This document shows positions 1 through 8,028 of a stretch of 64,000 nucleotides of DNA, piece by piece. The notes under the pieces were generated by a model, which was given only the letters and a program-made list of their open reading frames with translations, did no database searches and had not been told where the DNA came from. Within the stretch, counting starts at the first letter, position 1. Each line of letters starts with the position of its first letter. Made by a program: the position numbers and the translations under genes. Where the stretch lies: the NCBI RefSeq assembly GCF_031119335.1, contig NZ_JAVHXT010000002.1, positions 62,001-126,000 on the forward strand, given 5' to 3'. The DNA is from Pedobacter sp. GTDB lineage: Bacteria > Bacteroidota > Bacteroidia > Sphingobacteriales > Sphingobacteriaceae.

Positions 1-816
1 TTTATTGGCGAAATTCGTTTTAGAAATATGCCTTTTAACTTCTATGGCATTGGCAACAATACTTCGCACATTGATGAAGATAGATTGGTGCAGCGGATGG
101 CTAAAGTGCAATTTGATGCTGAAAAAGCCTTCGTTAAAAATGTTTATACCGGCGTTTCTCTAGGTTTTGAAAACTACAAATTTACCGACAAAGAAGTTGG
201 CGGCATTTTTTCTGTAGGAAATGGCCTGCGTGACAAAGACGGCGGTTCTGTACTTTTTGTAGGGGTATCGCAAAGTTATGATACCCGTAACTCGAACAAT
301 TACCCAACTAAAGGTTTCTTTGGGCGTATCAGTTATCAATACGCACCTCCAATTTTTGGTGGCGAGAACTTCTCTGGAAGCCAGATTAAAGTTAACGTAC
401 GTAATTTTTGGTCGTTGGCGCCAAAGGTTGTTTTAGGTGTGCAGGGAATGTATAATACTATCCAAAGTGCAAATACTTCCTTCTATTTATTACCACAAAT
501 GGGTAACGATGAAATGATGCGTGGTTACTATGGCGGTCGTTATCGCGATGAGAATTTCTTGGCAGCACAGGCGGAAATTAGATATCGTTTTATGGAGCGG
601 TTAGGGATGGTGGTTTTTGGTGGTGCCGGAAAGGTTTTTGCCAACGAAGAAACCCAATTACTTAAAAATTTTAAGCCTAATTATGGCATTGGTGGTCGTT
701 ATTTCTTCGACCCAGCCAAAGGCTTAAGTGTACGTTTAGATTATGGCGTTGGAGAGAAACGTCCAAACGAAAAGCGTCAAAGTGGGTTTTATATCAGCTT
801 TGCGGAAGCTTTTTAA
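1..816 (+). CDS. BamA/TamA-like outer-membrane beta-barrel, C-terminal part
   Basis: The reading frame is open from the first base, so the 5' end lies outside the window and the ATG at 28 is internal. About 270 residues remain. They alternate aromatic and polar residues as in membrane beta-strands, contain an LRG-like MRGYYGGRYRD segment followed by repeated strands, and end in Phe (FAEAF), the usual outer-membrane barrel signature. The pattern fits the surface-antigen/D15 barrel of BamA/TamA relatives. Such proteins insert or export outer-membrane proteins, but with the POTRA region missing the subfamily cannot be fixed. Family moderately sure, function uncertain. Confidence 0.75.
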   Translation, partial: FIGEIRFRNMPFNFYGIGNNTSHIDEDRLVQRMAKVQFDAEKAFVKNVYTGVSLGFENYKFTDKEVGGIFSVGNGLRDKDGGSVLFVGVSQSYDTRNSNNYPTKGFFGRISYQYAPPIFGGENFSGSQIKVNVRNFWSLAPKVVLGVQGMYNTIQSANTSFYLLPQMGNDEMMRGYYGGRYRDENFLAAQAEIRYRFMERLGMVVFGGAGKVFANEETQLLKNFKPNYGIGGRYFFDPAKGLSVRLDYGVGEKRPNEKRQSGFYISFAEAF

Positions 817-822
817 TTCTTT

Positions 823-893
823 GCCACAGATGCACAAATTTTTATTTAATAATTTTTGTCATAAGCACAGATAAAAATCTGTGCATCTGTGGC
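823..893. repeat. Inverted repeat, CACAGATGCACA family
   Basis: Perfect 14-bp arms (823-836 and 880-893) enclose an AT-rich loop. The same word family recurs at 61868-61956 and in fragments near 19.56, 30.65 and 46.72 kb. It follows the barrel gene, so it could fold in RNA as a terminator, but there is no T-run directly after it and its dispersal suggests a mobile palindromic repeat. Confidence 0.75.
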
Positions 894-920
894 TATCTTA
901 GAGAACATTATTTTAAGGAC

Positions 921-3104
921 ATGAAAAATTATTTTCTGTTACTATTCGTCTTCCTTCCTCTTTTCGTATTTGCACAAGAGCCCAGCAATAAAGAAATTGG
1001 CGATTGGGTTAAGCAAGCGCAACGCGTAGAAATTATTAGGGATAAATGGGGCATTGCGCATGTTTATGGTCAGACAGATGCTGATGCTGTTTTTGGGATG
1101 CTTTACGCCCAATGTGAAGATGATTTTAAACGTATCGAACTTAATTACATCGAAAAGCTAGGACGATTATCAGAAATTGAGGGAGAAAGAACGCTATACA
1201 ACGATTTACAAATTCGTTTGCTAATAGATAGTACACAAGCCATTAACGATTATAAAAAAGCCGAGCCTTGGATGAAGAAACTGCTAGAAGCTTATGCAGA
1301 CGGCATCAACTTTTATCTCTACAAAAACCCGAGTGTTAAACCCGCTTTGCTAACCAAATTTAAACCTTGGTACCCTTTCCTTTGGACGGACGGCAGTATT
1401 GGAGCCATTAGTACAGGCAATTTAACCATTACAGAGCTGAAAAAATTCTACACCAACGACCATTCTCCTACCGGATATATTCCTCAAATTCGTGATCAGT
1501 TTAGCGGTTCTAACGGATTTGCTTTTGCGCCAAAAATGAGCAAAACAGGCAATGCGATGTTGTACATTAATCCGCATACCACCTTTTATTTTAGGCCAGA
1601 GATACACATGCAAAGTCAAGAAGGATTGAACACTTACGGTGCTGTAACTTGGGGACAATTCTTCATCTATCAAGGATTTAATGAGTTTTGCGGCTGGATG
1701 CACACTTCGAACAATGTTGATGTGGCTGATATGTACGCCGAAAAAATCACTAAACTGAAGGATACCTATTACTATACTTTCGATAAAAAACTATATCCGA
1801 TAGGAAAGAAAAACATCGAGATTAAATATTTGGAAAACGGCCTTTTAAAGACGAAGAAATTTGAAACCTATTTTACTCACAACGGGCCAATAATGGCTAA
1901 TAGGGATGGCAAGTGGATTAGTTTGAAGCATCAAAATCAAAACCCAGCTAGTTTGGTGCAAAGTTGGGTAAGAACAAAATCTAAAAGCTTCGAAGATTAT
2001 CAAAAAGCAATGGATTTGACAGCCAACGCTTCTAACAATACGGTTTATGCAGATGCAAAGGGCAACATCGCCTATTGGCATGGCAATTTTATACCTAAAC
2101 GAGATACGGCCTACAATTGGAGTGAGCCAGTAGATGCAACCACTTCTGCTACGGCTTGGCAGGGCTTACATCCGGTAAGTGAGAGTGTGCATATTTACAA
2201 TCCAACGAATGGCTGGCTGCAGAACTGTAATTCTACACCATTTACGACCGCTGGGGCAAATAGTCCGAAGAAAGCAGATTACCCTCCCTACATGGCACCA
2301 GATGGCGAAAACTTTAGAGGTGTGGCCGCATTAAGGCTACTGAACAAACCCAATAAGTACGATTTGGATGGTGTAATATCCTTAGGTTACGACACTTATT
2401 TGCCCGCTTTTGAAGTATTATTGCCAGCATTGGTTAAAGCTTACGAGCAATTGCCTGCTGAAAACCCACTAAAAGCTAGCTTAAAAGAGCCTATTGCAGA
2501 ACTGAAAAAGTGGGACTATTATTCTTCTACCACATCTGTAGCGGCAACTTTGGCAATGGAATGGGCACAGCGTGTAAACAGGGACATTCAGAATGTGTAC
2601 ATCAACCAAGGCGAGAAAGACCAAGTAACCAAAACCATCGAATTTGCCAAAACCGCAAAAACAGAAACTTTGTTGCAACCATTAAAATCAACCATCGATG
2701 ATTTGAACAAACGCTTCGGCAAATGGCAAATGCCTTGGGGCGAAGTAAACCGTTTCCAAAGACTAACTGGCGCCATGAACGAAAAATATGACGATGCAGT
2801 ACCTAGTTTTCCGGTAGCATTTGGCTCTGCTTTGTGGGGACAACTTCCATCGTACCGCAGTAACCAATTTGGCACCAACAAACGATACGGCTACAGCGGC
2901 AATAGCTTTGTTTGTGCGGTAGAGTTCGGCACAAAAGTAAAAGCCAAATCTATTTTAGCAGGTGGTAATAGCGGTAATCCTAGCTCGAAGCATTTTAACG
3001 ACCAAGCTGAAATGTACGCCAAAGGCGAGTTTAAAGATGTATTGTTTTACAAGGAAGATGTGATGAATAATATGGAGAAAAGTTATAGACCCGGGGAGTT
3101 GTAA
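921..3104 (+). CDS. Penicillin acylase family hydrolase, secreted
   Basis: 727 residues with an N-terminal signal peptide (about 1-18, ending in FAQ). Penicillin/acyl-homoserine-lactone acylases are Ntn hydrolases that split into two chains by autocleavage and use the new N-terminal Ser as nucleophile. The segment SGSNGFAF places the likely nucleophile at Ser197, followed by Asn-Gly. An early RDKWGIAHVYGQTDADAVFG block matches the family's conserved start, and NxxGNxxYWHGN and a late SNQFGTNKRYGYSGNSF region fit the second chain. The chain upstream of Ser197 is of normal alpha-chain length. The substrate is unknown: beta-lactams, AHLs or N-acyl peptides are all possible. It probably acts in the periplasm. 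Stand-alone gene, convergent with the M56 gene. Confidence 0.88.
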   Translation: MKNYFLLLFVFLPLFVFAQEPSNKEIGDWVKQAQRVEIIRDKWGIAHVYGQTDADAVFGMLYAQCEDDFKRIELNYIEKLGRLSEIEGERTLYNDLQIRLLIDSTQAINDYKKAEPWMKKLLEAYADGINFYLYKNPSVKPALLTKFKPWYPFLWTDGSIGAISTGNLTITELKKFYTNDHSPTGYIPQIRDQFSGSNGFAFAPKMSKTGNAMLYINPHTTFYFRPEIHMQSQEGLNTYGAVTWGQFFIYQGFNEFCGWMHTSNNVDVADMYAEKITKLKDTYYYTFDKKLYPIGKKNIEIKYLENGLLKTKKFETYFTHNGPIMANRDGKWISLKHQNQNPASLVQSWVRTKSKSFEDYQKAMDLTANASNNTVYADAKGNIAYWHGNFIPKRDTAYNWSEPVDATTSATAWQGLHPVSESVHIYNPTNGWLQNCNSTPFTTAGANSPKKADYPPYMAPDGENFRGVAALRLLNKPNKYDLDGVISLGYDTYLPAFEVLLPALVKAYEQLPAENPLKASLKEPIAELKKWDYYSSTTSVAATLAMEWAQRVNRDIQNVYINQGEKDQVTKTIEFAKTAKTETLLQPLKSTIDDLNKRFGKWQMPWGEVNRFQRLTGAMNEKYDDAVPSFPVAFGSALWGQLPSYRSNQFGTNKRYGYSGNSFVCAVEFGTKVKAKSILAGGNSGNPSSKHFNDQAEMYAKGEFKDVLFYKEDVMNNMEKSYRPGEL

Positions 3105-3125
3105 AAAGTCCCTCCATTCGCAAGT

Positions 3126-3254
3126 CGTCATTTCGACGATAGGAGAAATCTAACTACTTACTTGAGCAATTTGGTAGACTTAACTTCACTGATTTTCAAT
3201 TTACTTCGTAGAGCTTCGGTTCTCTGCTCGCTTCGGTGCGGTCGAAATGATGAC
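3126..3254. repeat. Palindromic intergenic element, GTCATTTCGA type
   Basis: CGTCATTTCGAC at 3126-3137 is mirrored by GTCGAAATGATGAC at 3241-3254. It lies between two convergent genes. Related ends occur at 46575-46658 and near 36.04-36.12 kb, so this is a dispersed family rather than a gene-specific terminator. Confidence 0.65.
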
Positions 3255-3298
3255 ATGTTGCTAATAGCATTTTGCGCCATTCTGCCAATTAAATATTT

Positions 3299-5503
3299 TC
3301 AATTCAAATCTTTTATCACACCAAAAACTATGCCTTTAGATTGATTTAAGTCTACAAAAATGGAGTCTGCTTTACGAACCTTATTGGTGCTTTTTTCTAT
3401 CAAGTTAGCATCGTAAACTTTGATTTTTTTAAGTTTTTCGTTGTACGTTATTTTAGATCCTTCATATATAAATTCTTTGGTAGAAAATTTTGCGGCTCCA
3501 TATAAATTAATTGTTTTATTTTTCTTATCGACTATCGTAGAATCTTTGGCGTAATAACTAAAGTTATTTAAGCCATTATCCATATCTAAATACTCGTTAT
3601 TTTTTTTGACTGGCAGCTCATTATGCTTAGCAATTTTAGGCCATCTATCAAACAACAACTTTCCATTCTTCATTAACTTATAGCTTATCAATATCGGCAT
3701 ATCCATTTGTCTCCAATAGTCAGCATTGTAAACCTTAATACTTACGTCATCTCCTATCTTAATCATATTATGAATTTGCGTTGCGAACTTTGCTTCTACG
3801 TTTGCTTTCACTGTCTCCTTAGAAGTTTTAACAATAAAACCATTCATCAACTTGCTTTCATTGTAAGTAACGTCGACAACTTTACCTCCAATAACCTGTC
3901 CGTTATAGGTTTTTGCAGCTTGCCTACTTCTGGTCTTAGCAAAAGACAATTTTGGTTCTTGCCCAAACCAAAACACTACAGCCTCATTTTTATCTTTAAT
4001 CTCAGGAAAATCGAAATCGTTAGCAAAAGAAAAACCTCTATCTGTTGATAATTTAGAAATGAAATTTTTATCGAATTTTAAACTTTCTTGTTCATTGAAC
4101 AGCTTGCCATTTACGTAAGTATAAATTTTTGCAGGCTTATGATTTTGTCCAACAAAAACCATTTTGGCAGAAAGTATTTTACCACTGTAGGTGTTTAATG
4201 TAATTCGTTCCTCTCTATAATCATTTCCTTTTAGTAAGGAAGTTTTCGATATAAATGGTTTTTGTTGATTTTTAAGCTTATATAAGAGTGCCCCATTTGC
4301 AGATTTAATTAAAGAAACAGTGATACAAGGGGCGTCAAGTTCTTTAAGTATATCCCCTTTTGCATCAGAAACCATAATTTGTTGAACTGTTCCTGCAACT
4401 TTCATGGCAAGTTCATCCCCTATTTTAATTTTCCCAACCGCCGGATTGAAAACTCTTATTAAACCTTTATCATATTGAAAATTTAATACCTCACCAACCC
4501 CTGTTAACAAGATGGTTTTTACTTTTCCTTTGATAGTTGTGCCCCATAATTCTTTGCCAGTTTTTTCTGTCAGACGGATTAGTTCATTAGTCTTTTTATC
4601 TTTTGCTTCAACCTCTATCACCTCTACAGTAAATCCCCAAATTAAGCCTAATGCTATAGGCGCAACCAGTAAGTACATTAATTTTTTCATATTTGTTGAT
4701 TTTGAGTTGAATAACATTTTAATACGCTCTTTTATCGGACTTTTCACGAAATTGTGTACCAGTAAAGACCTACTCTGATCTACCGCAAGTTTGAGCAACA
4801 GCGAAGCATATTCCTTTGAGCCGAAATTATTTGAGGTGGCTTCGTCTGCTTCGTATTCGTGCACTTGCTCTAAAGCTTTATCCCACAAATAAACTACGGG
4901 ATTAAACCACACAGTGGCCTTAGCGAGCATCATCACTATTTTATCGATAGAATGAAATTGTTGTGCGTGAACGCTTTCGTGCTGCAATAAAACTTCAAGT
5001 TCATTTTCGCTTAGACTTTTTTCATCAATAAATACGTAGTTGAAAAAAGAGCAATTGGTAAACCCATCAGCTTTGCTTATTAGTTTTAGTCCGTTTATTG
5101 TTATTGTTTTTTGCTTGGTATGTTGAAGCAGCTTTAATATTTTGCGTATACCAAGCGATAAAATAACCAAGGTTACAAGGATGTAAGCATAAGGAATTAA
5201 GGCTAGCCAATCTACTGAAGTTCCTTCTACGGTTGTACTTTCAACAAAATTCGGTATGGTCTCCATAGGTTGGATTTCATTCGCTGGAATTTCGACAACC
5301 TCCTCAGCTACTATTTGTACCTGCTCTACCTCCCTTTCTATAGTAAATTGTAAGGTTGGTATTACAAAGCTCAACAACAAGGTTGCCAGTAAATAAAGCC
5401 TGTTGAACTTGAAGAAAGTAAGCTTGTTGAGCACCAACAGATAGAAGGCAAAAAATAGCACCAAACAGGCACTTACTTTAAGCAGGTAGTAGAACAATTC
5501 CAT
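3299..5503 (-). CDS. M56 (BlaR1-like) membrane metallopeptidase with large C-terminal region
   Basis: 734 residues. Four hydrophobic segments lie near residues 3-25, 37-54, 101-120 and 272-292. The zinc-peptidase motif HESVH is at residues 175-179 in a QHESVHAQQFHSID context typical of M56/BlaR1. In BlaR1 systems such a protease senses an envelope signal and inactivates its BlaI repressor, encoded here just upstream with a 1-bp gap. The roughly 440 residues after the last membrane segment are not a penicillin-binding sensor domain. They contain two similar beta-rich units (about 318-405 and 537-620, both with a KIGD...KV core and an NGxLLxxK-type end) and an OstA-like last stretch (about 655-715). 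The signal sensed is therefore unknown and need not be a beta-lactam. Confidence 0.85.
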   Translation of the reverse strand: MELFYYLLKVSACLVLFFAFYLLVLNKLTFFKFNRLYLLATLLLSFVIPTLQFTIEREVEQVQIVAEEVVEIPANEIQPMETIPNFVESTTVEGTSVDWLALIPYAYILVTLVILSLGIRKILKLLQHTKQKTITINGLKLISKADGFTNCSFFNYVFIDEKSLSENELEVLLQHESVHAQQFHSIDKIVMMLAKATVWFNPVVYLWDKALEQVHEYEADEATSNNFGSKEYASLLLKLAVDQSRSLLVHNFVKSPIKERIKMLFNSKSTNMKKLMYLLVAPIALGLIWGFTVEVIEVEAKDKKTNELIRLTEKTGKELWGTTIKGKVKTILLTGVGEVLNFQYDKGLIRVFNPAVGKIKIGDELAMKVAGTVQQIMVSDAKGDILKELDAPCITVSLIKSANGALLYKLKNQQKPFISKTSLLKGNDYREERITLNTYSGKILSAKMVFVGQNHKPAKIYTYVNGKLFNEQESLKFDKNFISKLSTDRGFSFANDFDFPEIKDKNEAVVFWFGQEPKLSFAKTRSRQAAKTYNGQVIGGKVVDVTYNESKLMNGFIVKTSKETVKANVEAKFATQIHNMIKIGDDVSIKVYNADYWRQMDMPILISYKLMKNGKLLFDRWPKIAKHNELPVKKNNEYLDMDNGLNNFSYYAKDSTIVDKKNKTINLYGAAKFSTKEFIYEGSKITYNEKLKKIKVYDANLIEKSTNKVRKADSIFVDLNQSKGIVFGVIKDLN

Positions 5504-5504
5504 G

Positions 5505-5867
5505 CTAAGCGTTTTTGTTAATTAGTGATTTAAGTTCTTCGATATCGGCTTCGCTTAATTTTTCTTGCTTTACCATAAACGAAAGCAAACTTTTTGCAGA
5601 GTTATCGAAATAACCAGAGAACAATTTAGAGAAACTGGTTTTAGCATATTCCTCTTTGCTGATGGCAGGGAAATATTCGTAGGTTTTACCGTAGGCTTTG
5701 TAACTCACATAACCTTTTTTCTCCAATAACCTCACAATTGATGAAATGGTATTGTAAGGAGGTTTGGGTTCATCTTCTATTTGTTCGATGATATCTTTTA
5801 CGAATGCGTGTTCTAATTTCCATAGAATTTGCATGATGCGTTCTTCGGCTTTGGTTAATTCTTCCAT
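5505..5867 (-). CDS. BlaI/MecI/CopY-family transcriptional repressor
   Basis: 120 residues, normal for the family. The N-terminal winged helix-turn-helix reads LTKAEERIMQILW, then VKDIIEQI and YNTISSIVRLLEKKGYV. The C-terminal helices (about 80-120) should dimerise. Family members repress their own operon and are inactivated when the partner M56 protease is activated. The stop codon is 1 bp before the M56 ATG, so the two genes are co-transcribed. A 20-bp palindrome just upstream is a strong operator candidate. Confidence 0.93.
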   Translation of the reverse strand: MEELTKAEERIMQILWKLEHAFVKDIIEQIEDEPKPPYNTISSIVRLLEKKGYVSYKAYGKTYEYFPAISKEEYAKTSFSKLFSGYFDNSAKSLLSFMVKQEKLSEADIEELKSLINKNA

Positions 5868-5878
5868 AACCTAAAGTT

Positions 5879-5918
5879 ATAACTGATTTTTCAGTTATAC
5901 AACTTAAAAATCAGTTAT
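5879..5918 (-). promoter_or_regulatory. Probable BlaI operator
   Basis: ATAACTGA at 5879-5886 and TCAGTTAT at 5891-5898 form a perfect 8-bp inverted repeat around TTTT, 11 bp upstream of the repressor ATG. A further half-site, TCAGTTAT, lies at 5911-5918, exactly 20 bp on. Position and symmetry fit autorepression by the BlaI-like protein. No clear TAnnTTTG box was seen for this promoter. Confidence 0.7.
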
Positions 5919-6013
5919 TTAATTCAACCAACTGTATATCAGACAAATAATTTAAAAATAGTTTAACAAACGGTTGAAACCATTGGCAGGCATAGTCACT
6001 CTTCCTCCCCCTA

Positions 6014-6029
6014 CCCCCTCCAAAGGGGG
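6014..6029. repeat. Short C-rich/G-rich palindrome
   Basis: CCCCC at 6014-6018 pairs with GGGGG at 6025-6029 inside a C-rich tract. It resembles the CCCCTAAA/AGGGG elements at 18224-18292, 57218-57307 and just downstream of dtd (about 11903-11924). It lies between the methyltransferase end and the blaI-like promoter. Confidence 0.5.
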
Positions 6030-6075
6030 ACACATATTGCATAACCTATGCGCTTTAGAAATTCGATTGCAATAT

Positions 6076-6858
6076 TTAATATTTTAGCTTAAAATGTTCC
6101 TTCGCTTGTCCTTTTTTGAAATATACCAAACCTATCCAGAACAAATCTACAGTTACGGTAACTTGTGGGTGGTTTTTGATTTCTTCCCAAGCTTGCTTCA
6201 TACCTTCGCTCCAATAGATGTCGTCGAAAATGAGTAGCGAGTTTTCTGTGATTTTTGGTAAGCACCAATGAAAATAGTTGAGCGTTGCTTCTTTGGTGTG
6301 GTTACCGTCGATGTAAACAAAATCTAACTGCGTTCTTTCTTCAATAGCTTTTGGCAGTAAATCGTTGAAGTTTCCAACCTGTAGTTCTACGTTCTGTAGG
6401 TTTAGGTCTTGGAAGTTTTGATAAGCAACTTCTGCCGTTTGCGGACAACCTTCGATAGTTAAAACATTAGCACTTGGCTGTGCTTTTGATAAATATGCAG
6501 AAGTAACACCTAAACAAGTGCCTAATTCTATTATGTTAGCTGGTTGATGATTGGCTGATAAACGGTAAATAAGCTGTGCCAATCGTGGTGATTTAAGCGC
6601 ATTTTTGGCAATTTGCGAAACTTTTTTCGTACGGTTTTTGTTGAGATGAGAGCCTGCGCCTAAGTCGGTTACGGTAATTAAACGTTGGTCATTTAAAAGT
6701 TTTTTTCGCTGCGCTTCAATTTCTTTGTATTCATTTTTTATGGAAAAATCGTAAATTACCTCATCTGCTAGCTTGTAGACAAATGGCGAATGTGTGCCAT
6801 GACGGGTTTTAGCTGTAAACTGATGTTTAAGGTAATCGGCGAAGAATTGTAAGACCAT
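6076..6858 (-). CDS. Class I SAM-dependent methyltransferase, O-methyltransferase-like
   Basis: 260 residues. The glycine-rich SAM site IIELGTCLGVTSAYL lies near residues 107-122. An acidic residue follows the next strand (VLTIEG). DFVYIDGNHTKE (about 178-187) and LLIFDDIYWSEGM (about 208-220) match the metal/substrate loop of the methyltransferase_24/O-methyltransferase group. The first 90 residues are an extra helical region with THSPFVYKL, often seen in Bacteroidota members. Substrate unknown. The protein is soluble and transcribed alone. Confidence 0.82.
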   Translation of the reverse strand: MVLQFFADYLKHQFTAKTRHGTHSPFVYKLADEVIYDFSIKNEYKEIEAQRKKLLNDQRLITVTDLGAGSHLNKNRTKKVSQIAKNALKSPRLAQLIYRLSANHQPANIIELGTCLGVTSAYLSKAQPSANVLTIEGCPQTAEVAYQNFQDLNLQNVELQVGNFNDLLPKAIEERTQLDFVYIDGNHTKEATLNYFHWCLPKITENSLLIFDDIYWSEGMKQAWEEIKNHPQVTVTVDLFWIGLVYFKKGQAKEHFKLKY

Positions 6859-6884
6859 GGGGCAAATTAAGGGAAAAAAGGTGA

Positions 6885-6975
6885 AAGATTAAAGTGGAGG
6901 TGGAAGGCTTGAAGACGAAAGCTGAAAGACGAAAGACCAAGGATTTGAAAGCGGAAGGCTGGAAGGTGGAAGGTT
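6885..6975. repeat. Degenerate purine-rich tandem stretch
   Basis: About 90 bp made of imperfect GGAAGGC/GAAAGACGAAAG units on the plus strand, with almost no pyrimidine runs. The same vocabulary (GGTGGAAGG) recurs at 18683-18753. No open frame or RNA gene is visible. It lies upstream of the SirB1-like gene, and a GCGGGACTAGCGGGACC repeat follows at about 7045-7062. Confidence 0.55.
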
Positions 6976-7123
6976 TACAGGCGGATGTAAAATAAACCCG
7001 ATTGAAACGGCGTATCCCGATGTAAAATCGGGAACAAAGTTGAAAGCGGGACTAGCGGGACCGATAAAAAACTAAATTTGCTTTTCGGAAAATTAGCGAA
7101 CAATAAAGAGAGAAAGGTAACAG

Positions 7124-7999
7124 ATGAAAGAGCGTAGCAATGTGGCAGAAATAGATGCTTTGGTAAAGCTGCTGGACGATCCAGATGAGGAGGTTTTTTC
7201 TAGTGTGCAAGAAAAATTGTTGGAATATGGAAACGATGCCATTTCGCACTTGGAGACGGCTTGGGAGAAATCTTTGGATACGATGATGCAGGAGCGCATT
7301 GAGAATATTGTGCACACTATTCAGTTTACGAACGTAAAACAAGATTTGAATTTATGGTATCAAAGTGGTGCTTTTGATCTGTTGCAGGGCGCTTTAATTA
7401 TTAACCGTTACCAGTTTCCAGATTTAGACGAACAAGCAATTATTAACCAAATTGAGGATATTAAGCGTGAGATTTGGGTGGGTTTGCAGTACGAAATGAG
7501 CTCTATCGAGAAGATTAAGCTGATTAATCATATTTTTTATAACCAGTTTGGTTTTGGCGGCAATACTAAAAATCATCACGATCCACAAAACTCTTACTTA
7601 AACCAAGTACTGGAGAGCAAAAAAGGCAACCAAATTTCGTTGGCCATTATTTACTCTACCATTGCCCAGAAATTGGATATTCCAGTTTATGGCGTTAATT
7701 TACCGCAGCATTTTATTTTAGGTTATATTGACGAAAGCAACCCCGATAGAGAGCAGGCCGTGTTGTTTTACATTAATGCTTTTAACAAGGGAGCAATTTT
7801 TGGCAAACACGATGTAGATCAGTTTTTACGTCAGCTGAATTTAGAGCCGCAGCCTGGATTTTATGCGCCGTGTAGCAATGCCGAAATTGTTCGCCGTATC
7901 ATTAGAAATTTGATTTCGGCTTACGAAAATTTGGGCGCCGCAGAAAAGGTGACAGAGTTAAAGCAAATGCAAGATATTTTATCGGAAACGAATAATTAA
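7124..7999 (+). CDS. SirB1-like transglutaminase-like protein
   Basis: 291 residues. From about 95 on it follows the Transglut_core2/SirB1 pattern: helical lead, NSYLNQVLESKKGNQISLAIIYSTIAQKLDIPVYGVNLPQHFILGY, then a late domain that begins after the FGKHDVDQFLRQL segment. The first 60 residues are helical and HEAT-like. No signal peptide, so cytoplasmic. The cellular role of this family is poorly known, and the fold does not prove transglutaminase activity. The end is 29 bp from the convergent 802-residue protein. Confidence 0.8.
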   Translation: MKERSNVAEIDALVKLLDDPDEEVFSSVQEKLLEYGNDAISHLETAWEKSLDTMMQERIENIVHTIQFTNVKQDLNLWYQSGAFDLLQGALIINRYQFPDLDEQAIINQIEDIKREIWVGLQYEMSSIEKIKLINHIFYNQFGFGGNTKNHHDPQNSYLNQVLESKKGNQISLAIIYSTIAQKLDIPVYGVNLPQHFILGYIDESNPDREQAVLFYINAFNKGAIFGKHDVDQFLRQLNLEPQPGFYAPCSNAEIVRRIIRNLISAYENLGAAEKVTELKQMQDILSETNN

Positions 8000-8028
8000 C
8001 GATCGTTTAAAGTGCCAAAAGAAATCTA

